Part shown: in pieces, positions 44,831 through 55,485 of the stretch
Numbering within the stretch: position 1 is the stretch's first letter
Layout: every line of letters begins with the position of its first letter
Assembly: GCF_026212465.1 (NCBI RefSeq)
Contig: NC_080059.1
Location: 21,994,339-22,058,338, forward strand
Origin: Amaranthus tricolor
Lineage: Eukaryota > Streptophyta > Magnoliopsida > Caryophyllales > Amaranthaceae
DNA: 64,000 bases
Reading direction: 5' to 3'
Program-made: the position numbers and the translations under genes
The notes under the pieces: generated by a model
Told to the model about the DNA's origin: nothing
The model's database searches: none
Seen by the model: only the letters and a program-made list of their open reading frames with translations

Positions 44831-45690
44831 ATTCTTCTGGCATCCTATGTATCCTCAAAATCGTATTAAAGAGGTTCGTCAGCCAACGAATGCCCTCTTC
44901 TCCTAAACCCCTCGACACCTCAATCGGGATGTTATCTGGCCCGACTGCCTTCGTTCTCCCCATCTTTTTGAGAGCTTCTCCTACTTCTTCTGTGGTAATA
45001 GCACTCGGTGACCCATCTTCCAGTGGTCTTTAGACGTTAGAAAATTGCTTATCCTCCTTCTTTAGCCCCCTAGACTCATTGAGTAACTGAGAGGAATATT
45101 GGAGCCATCTGGTTTTGATGTCCTCTTGTCTCAAGAGGACTCGCCCTCCCTTATCCTTGATGTATTTCACTGCCTCTAAGTCTTGCCGCTGCCTGGACCT
45201 AGTGCTTGCCAACTTAAAAATCTGCTTTTCCCCCTCTTTATTATCAAGCTTCTGATATAAATCCTCGTAACCACGGTTTTTTTCCTTCGTTACCGCTTTC
45301 TTTGCCGCCCGCTTTGCTTCTTTATAGCTCACTCTCTTTTCTATCCTATCCTCCTCTTCCGTGCATGCCATAAGTTCTTTAAAACTATTGTTTTATCCTT
45401 TATCTTCTTTTCCACTTCCTCATTTCACCACCACGACTCTTTGAACACTTTTGGTTACCCGACGACACACCAAAGGTCACTTTTGCCACTTTTCTAATGG
45501 TTTCTGCCATGTTTGTCCACATTTCATTTGCATTCTCTGATTGTCTTGAGAATCCCAATAAACTTATCTTGGTTGACAGAGTTGTGGCCATGTCCCCTTT
45601 GAGTCTCCCCCACATGATCTTTCCCCTGGACTCGGCCTTCTTCTCAACGATTTTCTTCCTCATCCTGAAAACCAGTACTAAAAGCCTGTG
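44831..45690 (-). pseudogene. RTE linker region
   Basis: Frames 45663-45400 and 45371-45030, with KMWTNMAETIRKVAKVTFG-like and KEAKRAAKKAVTKEKNR, the usual linker between endonuclease and RT of plant RTE elements. A TAA near 45690, where a Gln codon is expected, separates it from the endonuclease. Confidence 0.8.
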
Positions 45691-46329
45691 TTAGGTGGGC
45701 ATCTCCGTACCCAACACTAACTTACAGTCCAAGCATGATGCCCGATCTCCCTTGCGCACTAGGAAATAGTCAAGTTGGGTTGCATGCCCGCCACTCTTAT
45801 ATGTGGTCAAATGCTCATCTTTCTTTTTAAAGATCGAGTTTGGTATAACCAATTCTTTTGCTAGCGCAAAATCCAGCAAATTCTCCCCACTCTCATTCCT
45901 TGTCACCAAACCAAACCCACCATGTATCGAGTTATAGTTGCCTATATGTCCATTAAAGTCTCCTCCTAAGAAAACTTTCTCGTCTTCCAAGATAGTTCTC
46001 ATGAGGTCTCCTAGGTTATCCCAGAGCTCGCATTGCACCTGCTCGTCGAGACCAACTTGGGGCCCGTACGCACTAACAATTGATATAATCTCTTCCCCTA
46101 GTACTATCCTAACTAGCATGATCCTATCATTACATCTCCTTACTTCAACCAATTGCTTTAGGATATCATTAGACACTAGGATGCCAACCCCGTTACGTCT
46201 GTCGTCCAGCCCTAGATACCACAACTTATATCCTTTTATACCTTTTGCTTTTTGCCCCTTCCACCTAGTCTCTTGAACACACGCTACATGAATCCCGTAA
46301 TTAGAGAGCTCATTGGCCAACTCGATCAA
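45691..46329 (-). pseudogene. RTE apurinic endonuclease
   Basis: 212 open codons: IHVACVQETRWKG (catalytic Glu), RRNGVGILVS, ISIVSAYGPQVG, FLGGDFNGHIG (Asp, Asn), GENLLDFALAKELVI and a Tyr/Leu-rich end. Such endonucleases nick target DNA for target-primed reverse transcription. The first 50-60 residues and the catalytic His end are missing or out of frame. Confidence 0.88.
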
Positions 46330-48340
46330 TGAACGACGAACATTGAATAATTAACAATGAACCATGAACAATGAAGAACGAAAAATGAACAATGAACAAT
46401 GAAAGATCAACAATTAACAAGGATCATTAATGAATGAACAATGAACGATGAACAATGAAGAATGAACAATGAATGATGAACAATGAACATTGAATAATTT
46501 AAAATAAATAATGAACAATGAAAAATGAACAATGAAAAATGAACAATTAACAATGAACAATGAACAATGAACAATGAACAATGAACAATGAATAATGAAT
46601 GATGAAGAATGAACAAGGATCAACGATGAAAGAACAATGTACAAGGATCAATGATCAATGAACAATTAACGATGAACAATGAACATGGATCTATCATCAA
46701 TGAACAATGAACGATGAACAGTGAACAATGAACAAAGAAAGATAAACAATGAACAATGAAGTATGAACGATTAACAATGAACAATAAATGAAAAATAAAC
46801 AAGGACCAATGATCAATGACCAATGAATGACGAACAATAAACAATGAATAGTGAGCAATGAACAATGAATGATGAACCATGAATGATGAACAATGAACCA
46901 TACAAAGAGGATTGTAGAATGAATAATGAACAACGAACAAGGATCAATGATCAATGAACAATGAACGATGAACAATAAAAAGGGATCAATGATCAATGAT
47001 CAATGAAAGATGAACACTGAAAAATGAACAATGAATGATTTACAATGAGGAATGTAGTATGAACAATAAACAATGAACAATGAACAATGAATGGCGAACA
47101 ATGAACAAGGATCAATAATCAATAAACAATGAACGATGAACAACTAACAAGCATAAATAATCAATGAACAATGAACGTTGAACAATCAACAATCAACAAT
47201 GAACGATGAACAAAGAAAAGTAAAGAATAAACAGTGAACGATGAACAACCAACAATCAACAATCAACAATCAACAATCAACAATGAATAATAAATAATGA
47301 AGAATGAACAAGGATCAATGATGAATGAATAATGAATAAGGATCAATGATCGATGACCGATATACGATGAACAATGAACAACGAATATTTAATAGTGAAC
47401 AATGAACAATGAACGAGAAACAAGGAACAATGAAAAATGAAAAATCAACGATGAAAAATGAACAATGAGCAATGAGCAATGAACAATGAAAAATGAACAG
47501 TGAACAATGAATAATGAAAAATGAACAATGAACATTGACCAATGAACAATGAATAATGAACAATGGACAATGAACAATGAACAATGAATGATGAACAATG
47601 AACAAGGATCCACGATCAATGAAGAATGAACGATGAAAGAAGAACAAGGATCTATCATCAATGAACAATGAACGACGAACGATGAATAATGAACAAGGAT
47701 CAATAGTCAATGAACGATGAACGATGAACAATGAACAATGAACAATGAACAATGAACAATAAACGATGAACGATGAACAATGAACAATGAACAATGAACA
47801 ATGAACAATGAACAATGAATGATGAACAATGAACAATGACATATAAACGATGAAGAATGAAGAATGAAGTTTGAATGATGAATAATGAACAAGGACCAAT
47901 GATGAATGAACAATGAACTAGGATCATTGATCAATGAACAATGAACAATGACTAATGAACAATGAATAATGAACAATGAACAATGAATGATGAATGATAA
48001 ACAAGGACCAATGATGAATGAACAATGAATAAGGATCATTGATCAATGAACAATGAACGACGAACAATGAACAATGAACAAAGAACAATTAAGAACGAAC
48101 AATGAACAATGAACGATGAACAATTAACAATGAACCATGAACGATGAACAATGAAGATTGAAGAATGAACAATGAACAATGAACAATGAATGATGAACAA
48201 TGAACAAGGATTAATAATCAATGAACAATAAACGATGAACAATAAAGATTGAAGAATGATTGATGAAGTATGAAAAATGAACAACTAGTAATGTTCAATG
48301 TACAATGAATGATGAACAATAAACGATGAACAATGAAGAA
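46330..48340 (+). repeat. Heptamer (AATGAAC)n array 1
   Basis: Two kilobases of imperfect 7-bp repeats: AATGAAC with variants GATGAAC, AATGATG and AATGAAG, and a recurring 21-bp word AAGGATCAATGATCAATGA. The 7-bp register is kept through almost all substitutions. It runs from the truncated RTE endonuclease to copia RNase H. The minus strand lacks stops in all three frames because each heptamer codes for the same cycle (LFIVHCS). No gene is implied. Confidence 0.95.
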
Positions 48341-49000
48341 TCTTGGCAACATCAATGTGGAAAAAAATCAAGACAACAAACTTGTTGAAATGCTCACCAA
48401 AGAAACGTTACAACTCAAGCTAGCTAACGTCCAAAAAATGTTCAATGTGGTTTCGTCCAACTAAGTCCCACTGTTTCACGTGTGTCTTTTAATTACTTAG
48501 TTTAATTGTTAGTCCAATTTAGCTAGGTAGTTATTTTATGTAAAATATTTTCAGTAGTAGTAGTTACTACAAGTTAAAGGTAGTTTCTAGTAGTTATTAT
48601 CGTTCATTTATGGGACGAAAGTTATGAAAGGAGTTACTCATTGTCGGAAGTTATTTCCCATAAATGGAGCACATGGAGGCAGTTACCATGTGTAACCACC
48701 AAATGGTTGTGGTCGGTTATCCTTCACGGTTTCCTTAGTTATTTTTAGTAGGTATTTTTCGTTTTTGTGTTATTGGTGAATACACTTGTGCCTTAAGAGC
48801 CTCCTTACTTGCTACATGGATTTATAGTGAGTATTGATTTAGCCGTTATCGTTTACTTTTTGTTTCTAGTCAAAAATTAATATAAAAACAACAAAATTTT
48901 GCTTCTTTACCATTCGACATTCATCTTCTTTGTTCATTGTTAAGAGCTTGTAAGAACCCCTAAGTTATAGGCGATCTTACATCAGATTGGACTCAGAGTC
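48341..49000 (+). pseudogene. Copia RNase H end and probable 3' LTR
   Basis: First 120 bp read NVEKNQDNKLVEMLTKETL and stop at 48462: the copia RNase H C-terminus (V..DNKLVEMLTK). The following 500 bp are non-coding, with LTR-like base composition, ending near 48985 (CGATCTTACA) before an altered TGGACTCAGAG sequence. LTR ends are not certain. Confidence 0.55.
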
Positions 49001-49034
49001 GGCTTTTCCTTAGATAGAAACATCAATCGACATT

Positions 49035-49652
49035 GTCTTAGGTGATGGAGACCCAACATGAATCAATCTTTCTAACGAAGTGCACTATCAAGCGAAAGAT
49101 TTTCCCCATGATGGTGGTAGTTGTACCAATGTAGCATCCCAAACACTTGTGTTCAAACTAAAACTAGAAACCATACCTCACCCCACCCTTACACCATAGA
49201 ATGGCTGAACAAAAAAGAGGCCTTAAGGTCACTCACCAAACCCGTGTTTTTTTTTTCAATTGGTAACTCCTGTATTGAGGAACTCTTGTGCGACATTGTG
49301 CCGATAGATGCCTGCCACATCCTTCTAGAGGGACCTGGCTATATGGTCGACGAGTCATTCATGATGGTCACCATAACACCTACACTTTTACGAAAAACAA
49401 AAAAAATAACTTTAACCCCTTTCACCCCAACCGAACACTAAGAACCGAATGCAACTCCTTCCTTAAAACCATCCGTATCTTTACCTACCCTTCTCATAGC
49501 CGAGCACCATGAACTCACTCCCTACAAAGACCTAATCCTTACCAACTCCGATGAAGAAGAGAGCCTAAGAACCAAACCAAACCATCCACGTTTAAGCCCT
49601 TTACTAGAAGAGTTCCAAGAAGTTTTTCCTACAGAAATTCCCCCGAGGCTTT
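49035..49652 (+). pseudogene. Gypsy protease to RT start (element E)
   Basis: Plus-strand fragment of the gypsy B family: a protease start in another frame (DGGSCTNVAS-like at 49110-49140), then 49121-49441 with HPYTIEWLNKKE, LLCDIVPIDACHILLE, and a link to RT (EEFQEVFPTEIPPRLL) that ends at 49652, where element C is inserted. It lacks RT itself. Confidence 0.75.
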
Positions 49653-50223
49653 TGCACCAACTATGGAGGGGAGTCTGGTTTCTTGTCTTAGTTGTGTCTT
49701 CAATATCCAAAGATGGAATGAACCAGTGTAGGAATAAGTGATATATCCTCTTGTTTACACACACACCTTGGACTTTCAGTTTAAGAATTGATGTTCTTGA
49801 ATGTCTCAGAATGGAAATGGGGCTGAAAAGATGTGGCTTCACTCACCAACATTTTTTTACCTCCTAATCATTCAAGGTTCATTCCCTTGTCTGGTTAGGC
49901 CTTGTCACACTCGAATTTGCTTCACTCACAAATCCTAGAATACCTCTAAGATGCTTCACTCACACCTTAAGAAAGTACAATATACTTTGTTAAAAACACA
50001 AGTCACACTTATATTGATTATTGGAAAAATACAATGAGTAATCTGATTTTTACAAAGGAGGGAGGCATCTATATATAGCCATTATAACTTATGAAAAGAA
50101 CGACTAACTGAAGCTAGATTACAACGGTCAAAAATCAAGAAAGACAACTCATAATAGGAATCAGTTATTCAATTCTGATTTTATTTTACATATGCTCTCA
50201 TGTGCTCTTTTTTTATCCTAACA
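49653..50223 (-). repeat. 3' LTR of element C
   Basis: Begins TGCACCAACTATGGAGG and ends ATCCTAACA. Pairs with 54625-55196 with a few percent differences by eye. Confidence 0.85.
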
Positions 50224-50252
50224 TGTGCAACAACCTTCTTTTATTGGGTTGT

Positions 50253-51144
50253 TTAACCTATGCCCTGTTGTAGGTTACTTAATAAGGTCCTTGTACCTCT
50301 AGGTCTTAATCCATGTAGCAATGAACATATTAGAGTAGCTGAGGTCTCTACTTTTTTGTTGATTATAGATGGAACTTGGATAGGGTCTTGATTTATATTT
50401 GTTAGTTGTAAGAGTGAAGTCTGGTCATGATCTTGGCTCATGTTTGTACTGTGTTGTGAGCTTTCTTGGTTCTCTTTTTCTGAACCATTCATACATGGTT
50501 CAACCCTTCTTTCTTCCAGAAGAATTGACCTCAATTCTGTGTCTTTTGAATAAAGTGTTAGATTACCTATATTAAAGGTTGAGGATATATTGTATTCTGG
50601 AGGTAAATCCACCTTGTATGCTTGCTCCCATAATTGTTTAAGATTTGGAAAGGCCTAATTGCTCTAGGCATCAGCTTATTCTTTCTTAATTGAGGGAATC
50701 TATCTTTTCTGATGTGTATCCATACTAGGTCTCCTTCCTAAATGGGTTGTCTGCTCCTTATTCCCTTGTCAGCTTTGAACTTATACTTTCTATTACAGGC
50801 TAAAAAGTGAGCCATTTTGGAGAATCTTTCCACAACCACCATTATTGAATCTTTGCCTCTCTGAGTTCTAGTAGGGCCATCATAAAGTCCATACTTATGT
50901 GCTCCCATGGTCTATCAGCTGCTAGTAAGGGAAGATATTCCCCCTTATGAAAAGTGATTTTGGCCTTAATACATGTTTCACATTTTAAAATATATTTGCC
51001 AACTGTTTCGAACATCTTAAGCCAATAGAAGTTTTGTGCAAGCATGTCTAAGGTTTTCTGTATCCCAAAATGTTCACCTAAACTACCCTCATGCACCTCT
51101 TTACCTAGTACATGTCTTAAAGGTGTCTTTAGTATACACAACAT
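50253..51144 (-). pseudogene. Element C integrase with core deleted
   Basis: The zinc region lies in 51144-50842 (EVHEGSLGEHFG, CETCIKAK). Next comes [12 protein letters not shown], where the first catalytic Asp is Glu. The frame then runs directly to [15 protein letters not shown], the C-terminal basic region, at about 50790. The part with the second Asp and the Glu (about 130 residues in D1) is absent. The remaining tail 50612-50253 (DLPPEYNISSTFNIGNLTLY) ends near the LTR. Confidence 0.8.
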
Positions 51145-52923
51145 GTTACCTTGAAATAAGAAACCCTATTGTGTGCATAAGAGTTCCTTAGGTTTATCTA
51201 AACATTGTTAGTATAGGTTTGCAAAATCAAGACAATCCTTGTATTGTGCTTTAATCAATTCAAACCCTAGAATTCTAATTCCTAGTATATATAGAAAGTT
51301 GTGTTTCCTACTCAAAGCATCTGCTATTATGTTAGTTTTTCTTGTCTTATATTTTGTTGAAAAATCAAAAGATTGTAAAAACTCAACCCACCTAGCATGT
51401 CTACCATTGAGTTTTGTTGCCCATTTATATTCTTTAGTGATTCATGGTCAGTATAAAGGATGGAAGGTTGAATCTTTAAGTAATGAGACCAATGTTCCAA
51501 AGCCCTAACGATAGCATAGAACTCTTTATCATAAGTGGAGTAATTAAGTCTAATTTTGTGTAGCTTTTCACTAAAGTAGGCCACAGGCCTACCTTCTTGT
51601 AACTTAAGTAGCTCCTATACCAGTTCCACAAGCATCACATTCAACCACAAAAGGCTTAGAAAAATCAGGTAACTTAAGCATAGGGGCTTTGCACATTTGT
51701 TCTTTGATAATCTCAAAAGCTTTTTGTGCTTCTGTGGTCCAAACAAAGTTTCCTTGTTTTGTGCAGTCAATAATGGGTTGATAGCACTAAAATTTCTTAT
51801 AAATCTCCTGTAAAAAGAAGCCAACCCAAGGAATGCCCTTGCTTGTGTGATTGTGGTTAGAACAGGCAAAGTGTGAATAGCTTATACCTTTTAGGGGTCA
51901 ACCTTCACTCTTGTTCTTGCTATGATATAACCAAGAAAACACACTTTTTTCATGAGAAAACTACATTTCTCCAACTTTCCATATAGTTTTTGTATCCTCA
52001 AAACTTCAAACAAGTTTCTCAAATGGTCTATGTGTTCCTTTAAGTATTTGCTATATATCAGGATGTCACCTAGATAGACTACAACAAACTTTCCTAAAAA
52101 AGGCCTCAAAATCTCATTCATGAGTCTGATAAAGGTACATGGAGCACTTGTTAATCCAAATGGCATCACTAACCATTCATATAAATCATATTTGGTTCCA
52201 CTCATCTCCTTCTTTCATTCTAATTTGATGATATCCACTCCTTAGATCAACCTTGCTAAACCATTGTGACCGTGATAATTCATCAAACATGTGTTCTATC
52301 CTGGGGATCGGGTACCTATACTTAATGGTGATGTTGTTTACACTCCTACTATCTATGCACATTCTCCATGTTCCATCTTTTTTAGGGACCAATAGAGTAG
52401 GCACAACACAGGGACTTAGGCTATCTCTAACATACCCTCTCTGTATTAACTCTTCTGCTTGACTCTGCAACTACTTAGTTTCTGTAGGGTTTGTTCTATA
52501 TGCAGGTTTGTTGGGTAAGGAAGCTCTAGGTATTAGGTCTACCTAGTGTTCAATGCCTCTAATTGGGAGTAGGCCTTGGGGTAGTTCTTCTGGGAAAACA
52601 TCAACAAACCCTACTAAAAGGGGTTGTAACTCCGGTGGAATATCTAGAGTATCATCGAGAACCTCCTTATTGAACAACAGATATGTTATCCCATTTTCAC
52701 TAACCTCTTTCTCACATACTTCTCTATTAATCAAATGTACAGGATTCTTGTTAGGTCTGGATTGAATAGTCCAGTGTGGCGGTAAAGGCATTAACTCCTT
52801 TTTTCTCTCATGTTTGATTGTGTAAGTGTTGGTGTAACCATTATGGATAGTTCTTTTATCATATTTCCAGGGTCTTCCTAATAGTATATGGCAAGCACTT
52901 ATTTCTAAAACATCACATAACAC
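51145..52923 (-). pseudogene. Element C RT, RNase H and protease end
   Basis: Frames from right to left: 52923-52543 protease end (ACHILLGRPWKYDKRTIHNG) and linker to PELQPLLVGFVDVFPEELPQ. RT at 52470-52186 has MQSQAEELIQRGYVRDSLSP and [20 protein letters not shown]. 52205-51891 has [20 protein letters not shown] and [11 protein letters not shown], where LGD replaces the catalytic LDD pair. RNase H is at 51584-51327. The lost aspartate shows RT is dead independently of the frame breaks. Confidence 0.85.
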
Positions 52924-54303
52924 TTCATCAGTATATGATCCTAAATCAAAGCCTATTAAGCATTGTTTATCTACTTTTTACCAATAGCTTTGTCATCTAA
53001 CCACTTCATTTTGTAAGGGTAGGGGTGAGGCTTTGGTGTTAATCCTAATTCTTTCACCAAACCTTGACTAATACAATTAGATTCACTCCCTCCATCCATA
53101 ATGAGGTCACACACTTTTCCCTTTACCTTGTACTTTGTTTGAAAGATGTTCTCCCTTTGGTCTGACTTTTAACCTTAAAAGTTGTATGGAAACTTCTTCT
53201 AAAAATCAAGTGTTCTTCCTCAGGTAACAACTATTCCCTATCTTCTTTTGTGTCACTGTCATCCTCCTCAAATTCTTTCATTGTACCATCTTCCCTTACT
53301 ACATATGTACCATCAGGATAATTCTTACTAGTTGTAGGCTCTACCTCTTCCTCTTTTCCATTTCTGGCTACTAAAATAGTCTTAGGTTTGGTATCCTGCC
53401 TAATCTCTTCCCATTCTTGCAAAGTAAATGCCCTAGCATTAGGACATTCATCCTTATAATGTCCATGGCCATTACAGTTAAAGCATACTACATTCCTTAA
53501 AGGAACATTAGGTGTAGGCTAAAGTCTAGTATCTTGGTTATCTCTTTTTGTTGCAGCAGTACTATTGTGTGCAGGAGTAGAGTTCCTAGGCGTATATGTC
53601 TTTGTGTTCTTTGTGTAAGTGGTACTAGAGTTACTCTTCTTCTTAATGGCATGTTTTTTCCAGATCTATGGCAAAACTTCCTGTTGTGTGTACAGTAAGA
53701 TTAGGTGTTAACAACAATTTTCTCCTAATATCCTCTCTCAACCCAGCTATGAATTTTCTTACTCTCAACTCCTCTGATTCATTCACATCACATAGAACAG
53801 TCAACTTTTCCTATTCTTGGATATAGTCTGATACTGATTTATTTCCCTGAACCAAAGAACTTAATTGAACATACAACTGTTGTTTGTAAGTAGAGGGCAC
53901 ATACTTTCTTTTCATGTGTTTTTTTAGTTTATTCCAAGTGTCTATCCTATATTTCTCCTCTCTTCACAATTGTTACTGCAGTCCCTCTAACCATATGGCA
54001 GCAATCTTGGTTAGTTTAATTTTGGCTAATTTAAAATGTCTATCTGCAGGAGGTTTTTTAATTCAAAATATTGATTCATTCTTGATTAATATCCAAGTAA
54101 TCCTCTGGATTATGGGAGTAACCATCAAAGTCTGGGATATCAATTCTCGGGGTTCTATCCTCTTGGTTTCTAGTGTTTTGTATGGTTGGAGTTTGAGGTG
54201 TTCTTTCCAACTTGAGTTCAATAATGGGCATCCCTTGAACTAATCTCTGGATAACTTCCTTAATTGTGCCTAATCTTTCTTCAGTATTCATTGTGAAAAA
54301 CAT
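52924..54303 (-). pseudogene. Element C gag and protease start
   Basis: ATG at 54303 (MFFTMNTEERLGTIKEVIQR), then gag domain pieces in several frames, a zinc knuckle CFNCNGHGHYKDEC at about 53485-53440, an acidic linker and protease active site DGGSESNCI near 53090. Frame changes and stops throughout. Confidence 0.8.
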
Positions 54304-54609
54304 GTAAACGTAGAAGACTAACAGAAATTACACAAACATAATTTCAAGAACAGCAAAACAAAGAACAATTCTGACACAGTTGTGTCTGATTTTTTTTTTT
54401 TTTCAATAATGCTGGTAAAAATTCAATTAATAAACAAACCTTTCATGCAACTTCTTTTAAGATTAAAGAACAGAGAATACCTAAGAATCTGTTTCACTAA
54501 TTAATGAATTTTACAGTACTTCTTACCAACCAAGTCTCAGTAATTAAATTAACCCAATCACAAAGGATGTTGTTGTGTTGTGTTGAAACTTTCCCTCTTC
54601 TGGAACCGT

Positions 54610-54621
54610 GCTCTGATACCA
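54610..54621 (-). other. Primer-binding site of element C
   Basis: Minus-strand TGGTATCAGAGC, three bases from the LTR at 54625. Confidence 0.85.
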
Positions 54622-54624
54622 AGT

Positions 54625-55196
54625 TGCACCAAATATGGAGGGGAGTCTGGTTTCTTGTCTTAGTCGTGTCTTCAATGTCCAAAGATGGAATGAACCAGCG
54701 TAGGAACAGGTGATATATCCTCTTGTTCACACACACACCTTGGAATTTCAGTTCAAGAATTGATGTTCTTGAATGTCTCAGAATGCAAATTGGGCTGAAA
54801 AGATGTGGCTTTACTCACCAACCTCTTCTTTCCCTCCAAATCATTCAAGGTTCACTCCCTTGTCTGATTAGGCCTTGGCACACTCGAAATTGCTTCACTC
54901 ACAAATCCTAGAATACCATTAAGATGCTTCACTCACACCTTAGGAAACTACAATATATTTTCTGAAAAAACACAAGTCACACTTGTATTGATTATTGGAA
55001 AAATACAATGAGTAATCTGATTTTTACAAAGGAGGAAGGCATCTATATATAGCCTCTACAACTTATGAAAAGAACGACTAAGGGAAGCTAGATTACAACG
55101 GTCAAAAATCAAGAAAGACAACTCATAACAGGAATCAGTTATTCAATTCTGATTCTGTTTTACATAGGCTCTCATGTGCTCTTTTTTATCCTAACA
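54625..55196 (-). repeat. 5' LTR of element C
   Basis: Begins TGCACCAAATATGGAGG; primer site on its left; TATATATAG-type box (minus) near 55043-55052. A second 3' internal region follows directly on its right. Confidence 0.85.
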
Positions 55197-55485
55197 CCTG
55201 CAGCAGCTTCTTGGATATGGTTGTTTAACCTATGCCTTGTAGGTTACTTAATAAAGTCCTTGTCCCTCTAGGTCTTAATCCATGTACTAATGAACAGATT
55301 AGAGTAGCTGAGGTCTCTTCTATTTTGTTGATTATAGATGGAACTTGGATAGGATCTTGCTACACATTTGTAAGTTGTAAGAGTGAAGTCGGGTCATGAT
55401 CTTGGCTCATGTTTGTAGTGTATTGTGAGCTTCTTTGGCTCTCATTTTCTGAACCATTCATACATGGTTCGGCTTCCACCTCCAA
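55197..55485 (-). pseudogene. Second copy of element C 3' internal end
   Basis: Matches 50224-50512 (integrase tail region, with NGSEKE/NGSENE-like codons) right after the LTR at 54625-55196. It stops at 55485, where heptamer array 2 begins. This is the remainder of a second element sharing the LTR, as in tandem copies made by unequal recombination. Confidence 0.8.

Larger units (their letters stand above)
49653..55196 (-). mobile_element. Ty3/gypsy element C
   Basis: Minus-strand element with LTRs at 49653-50223 and 54625-55196 (571 and 572 bp; ends TGCACCAA and CCTAACA on the plus strand) and a Met-tRNA primer site. Gag, protease, RT and RNase H are present with many frame breaks; the integrase core is deleted. 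The sequence beyond the right LTR (55197-55485) is another copy of the 3' internal region, so the right LTR is shared in a tandem arrangement and no target duplication is found. Confidence 0.85.

Noticed and set aside
46407..48284. Long minus-strand ORFs of the FIVHCSLFIVHCS type as membrane proteins
   Set aside because: They are the reading of a 7-bp repeat, equally open in three overlapping frames, with no start context, no homology and no composition shift.
46330..48340. Interstitial telomere repeat
   Set aside because: The unit is 7 bp like the plant telomere, but AATGAAC/GTTCATT does not match CCCTAAA/TTTAGGG in either strand.
49035..55196. Integrated pararetrovirus
   Set aside because: RT and protease could suggest it, but LTRs, gypsy-order integrase, gag knuckle and Met-tRNA primer sites fit Ty3/gypsy elements; no movement or transactivator protein is seen.
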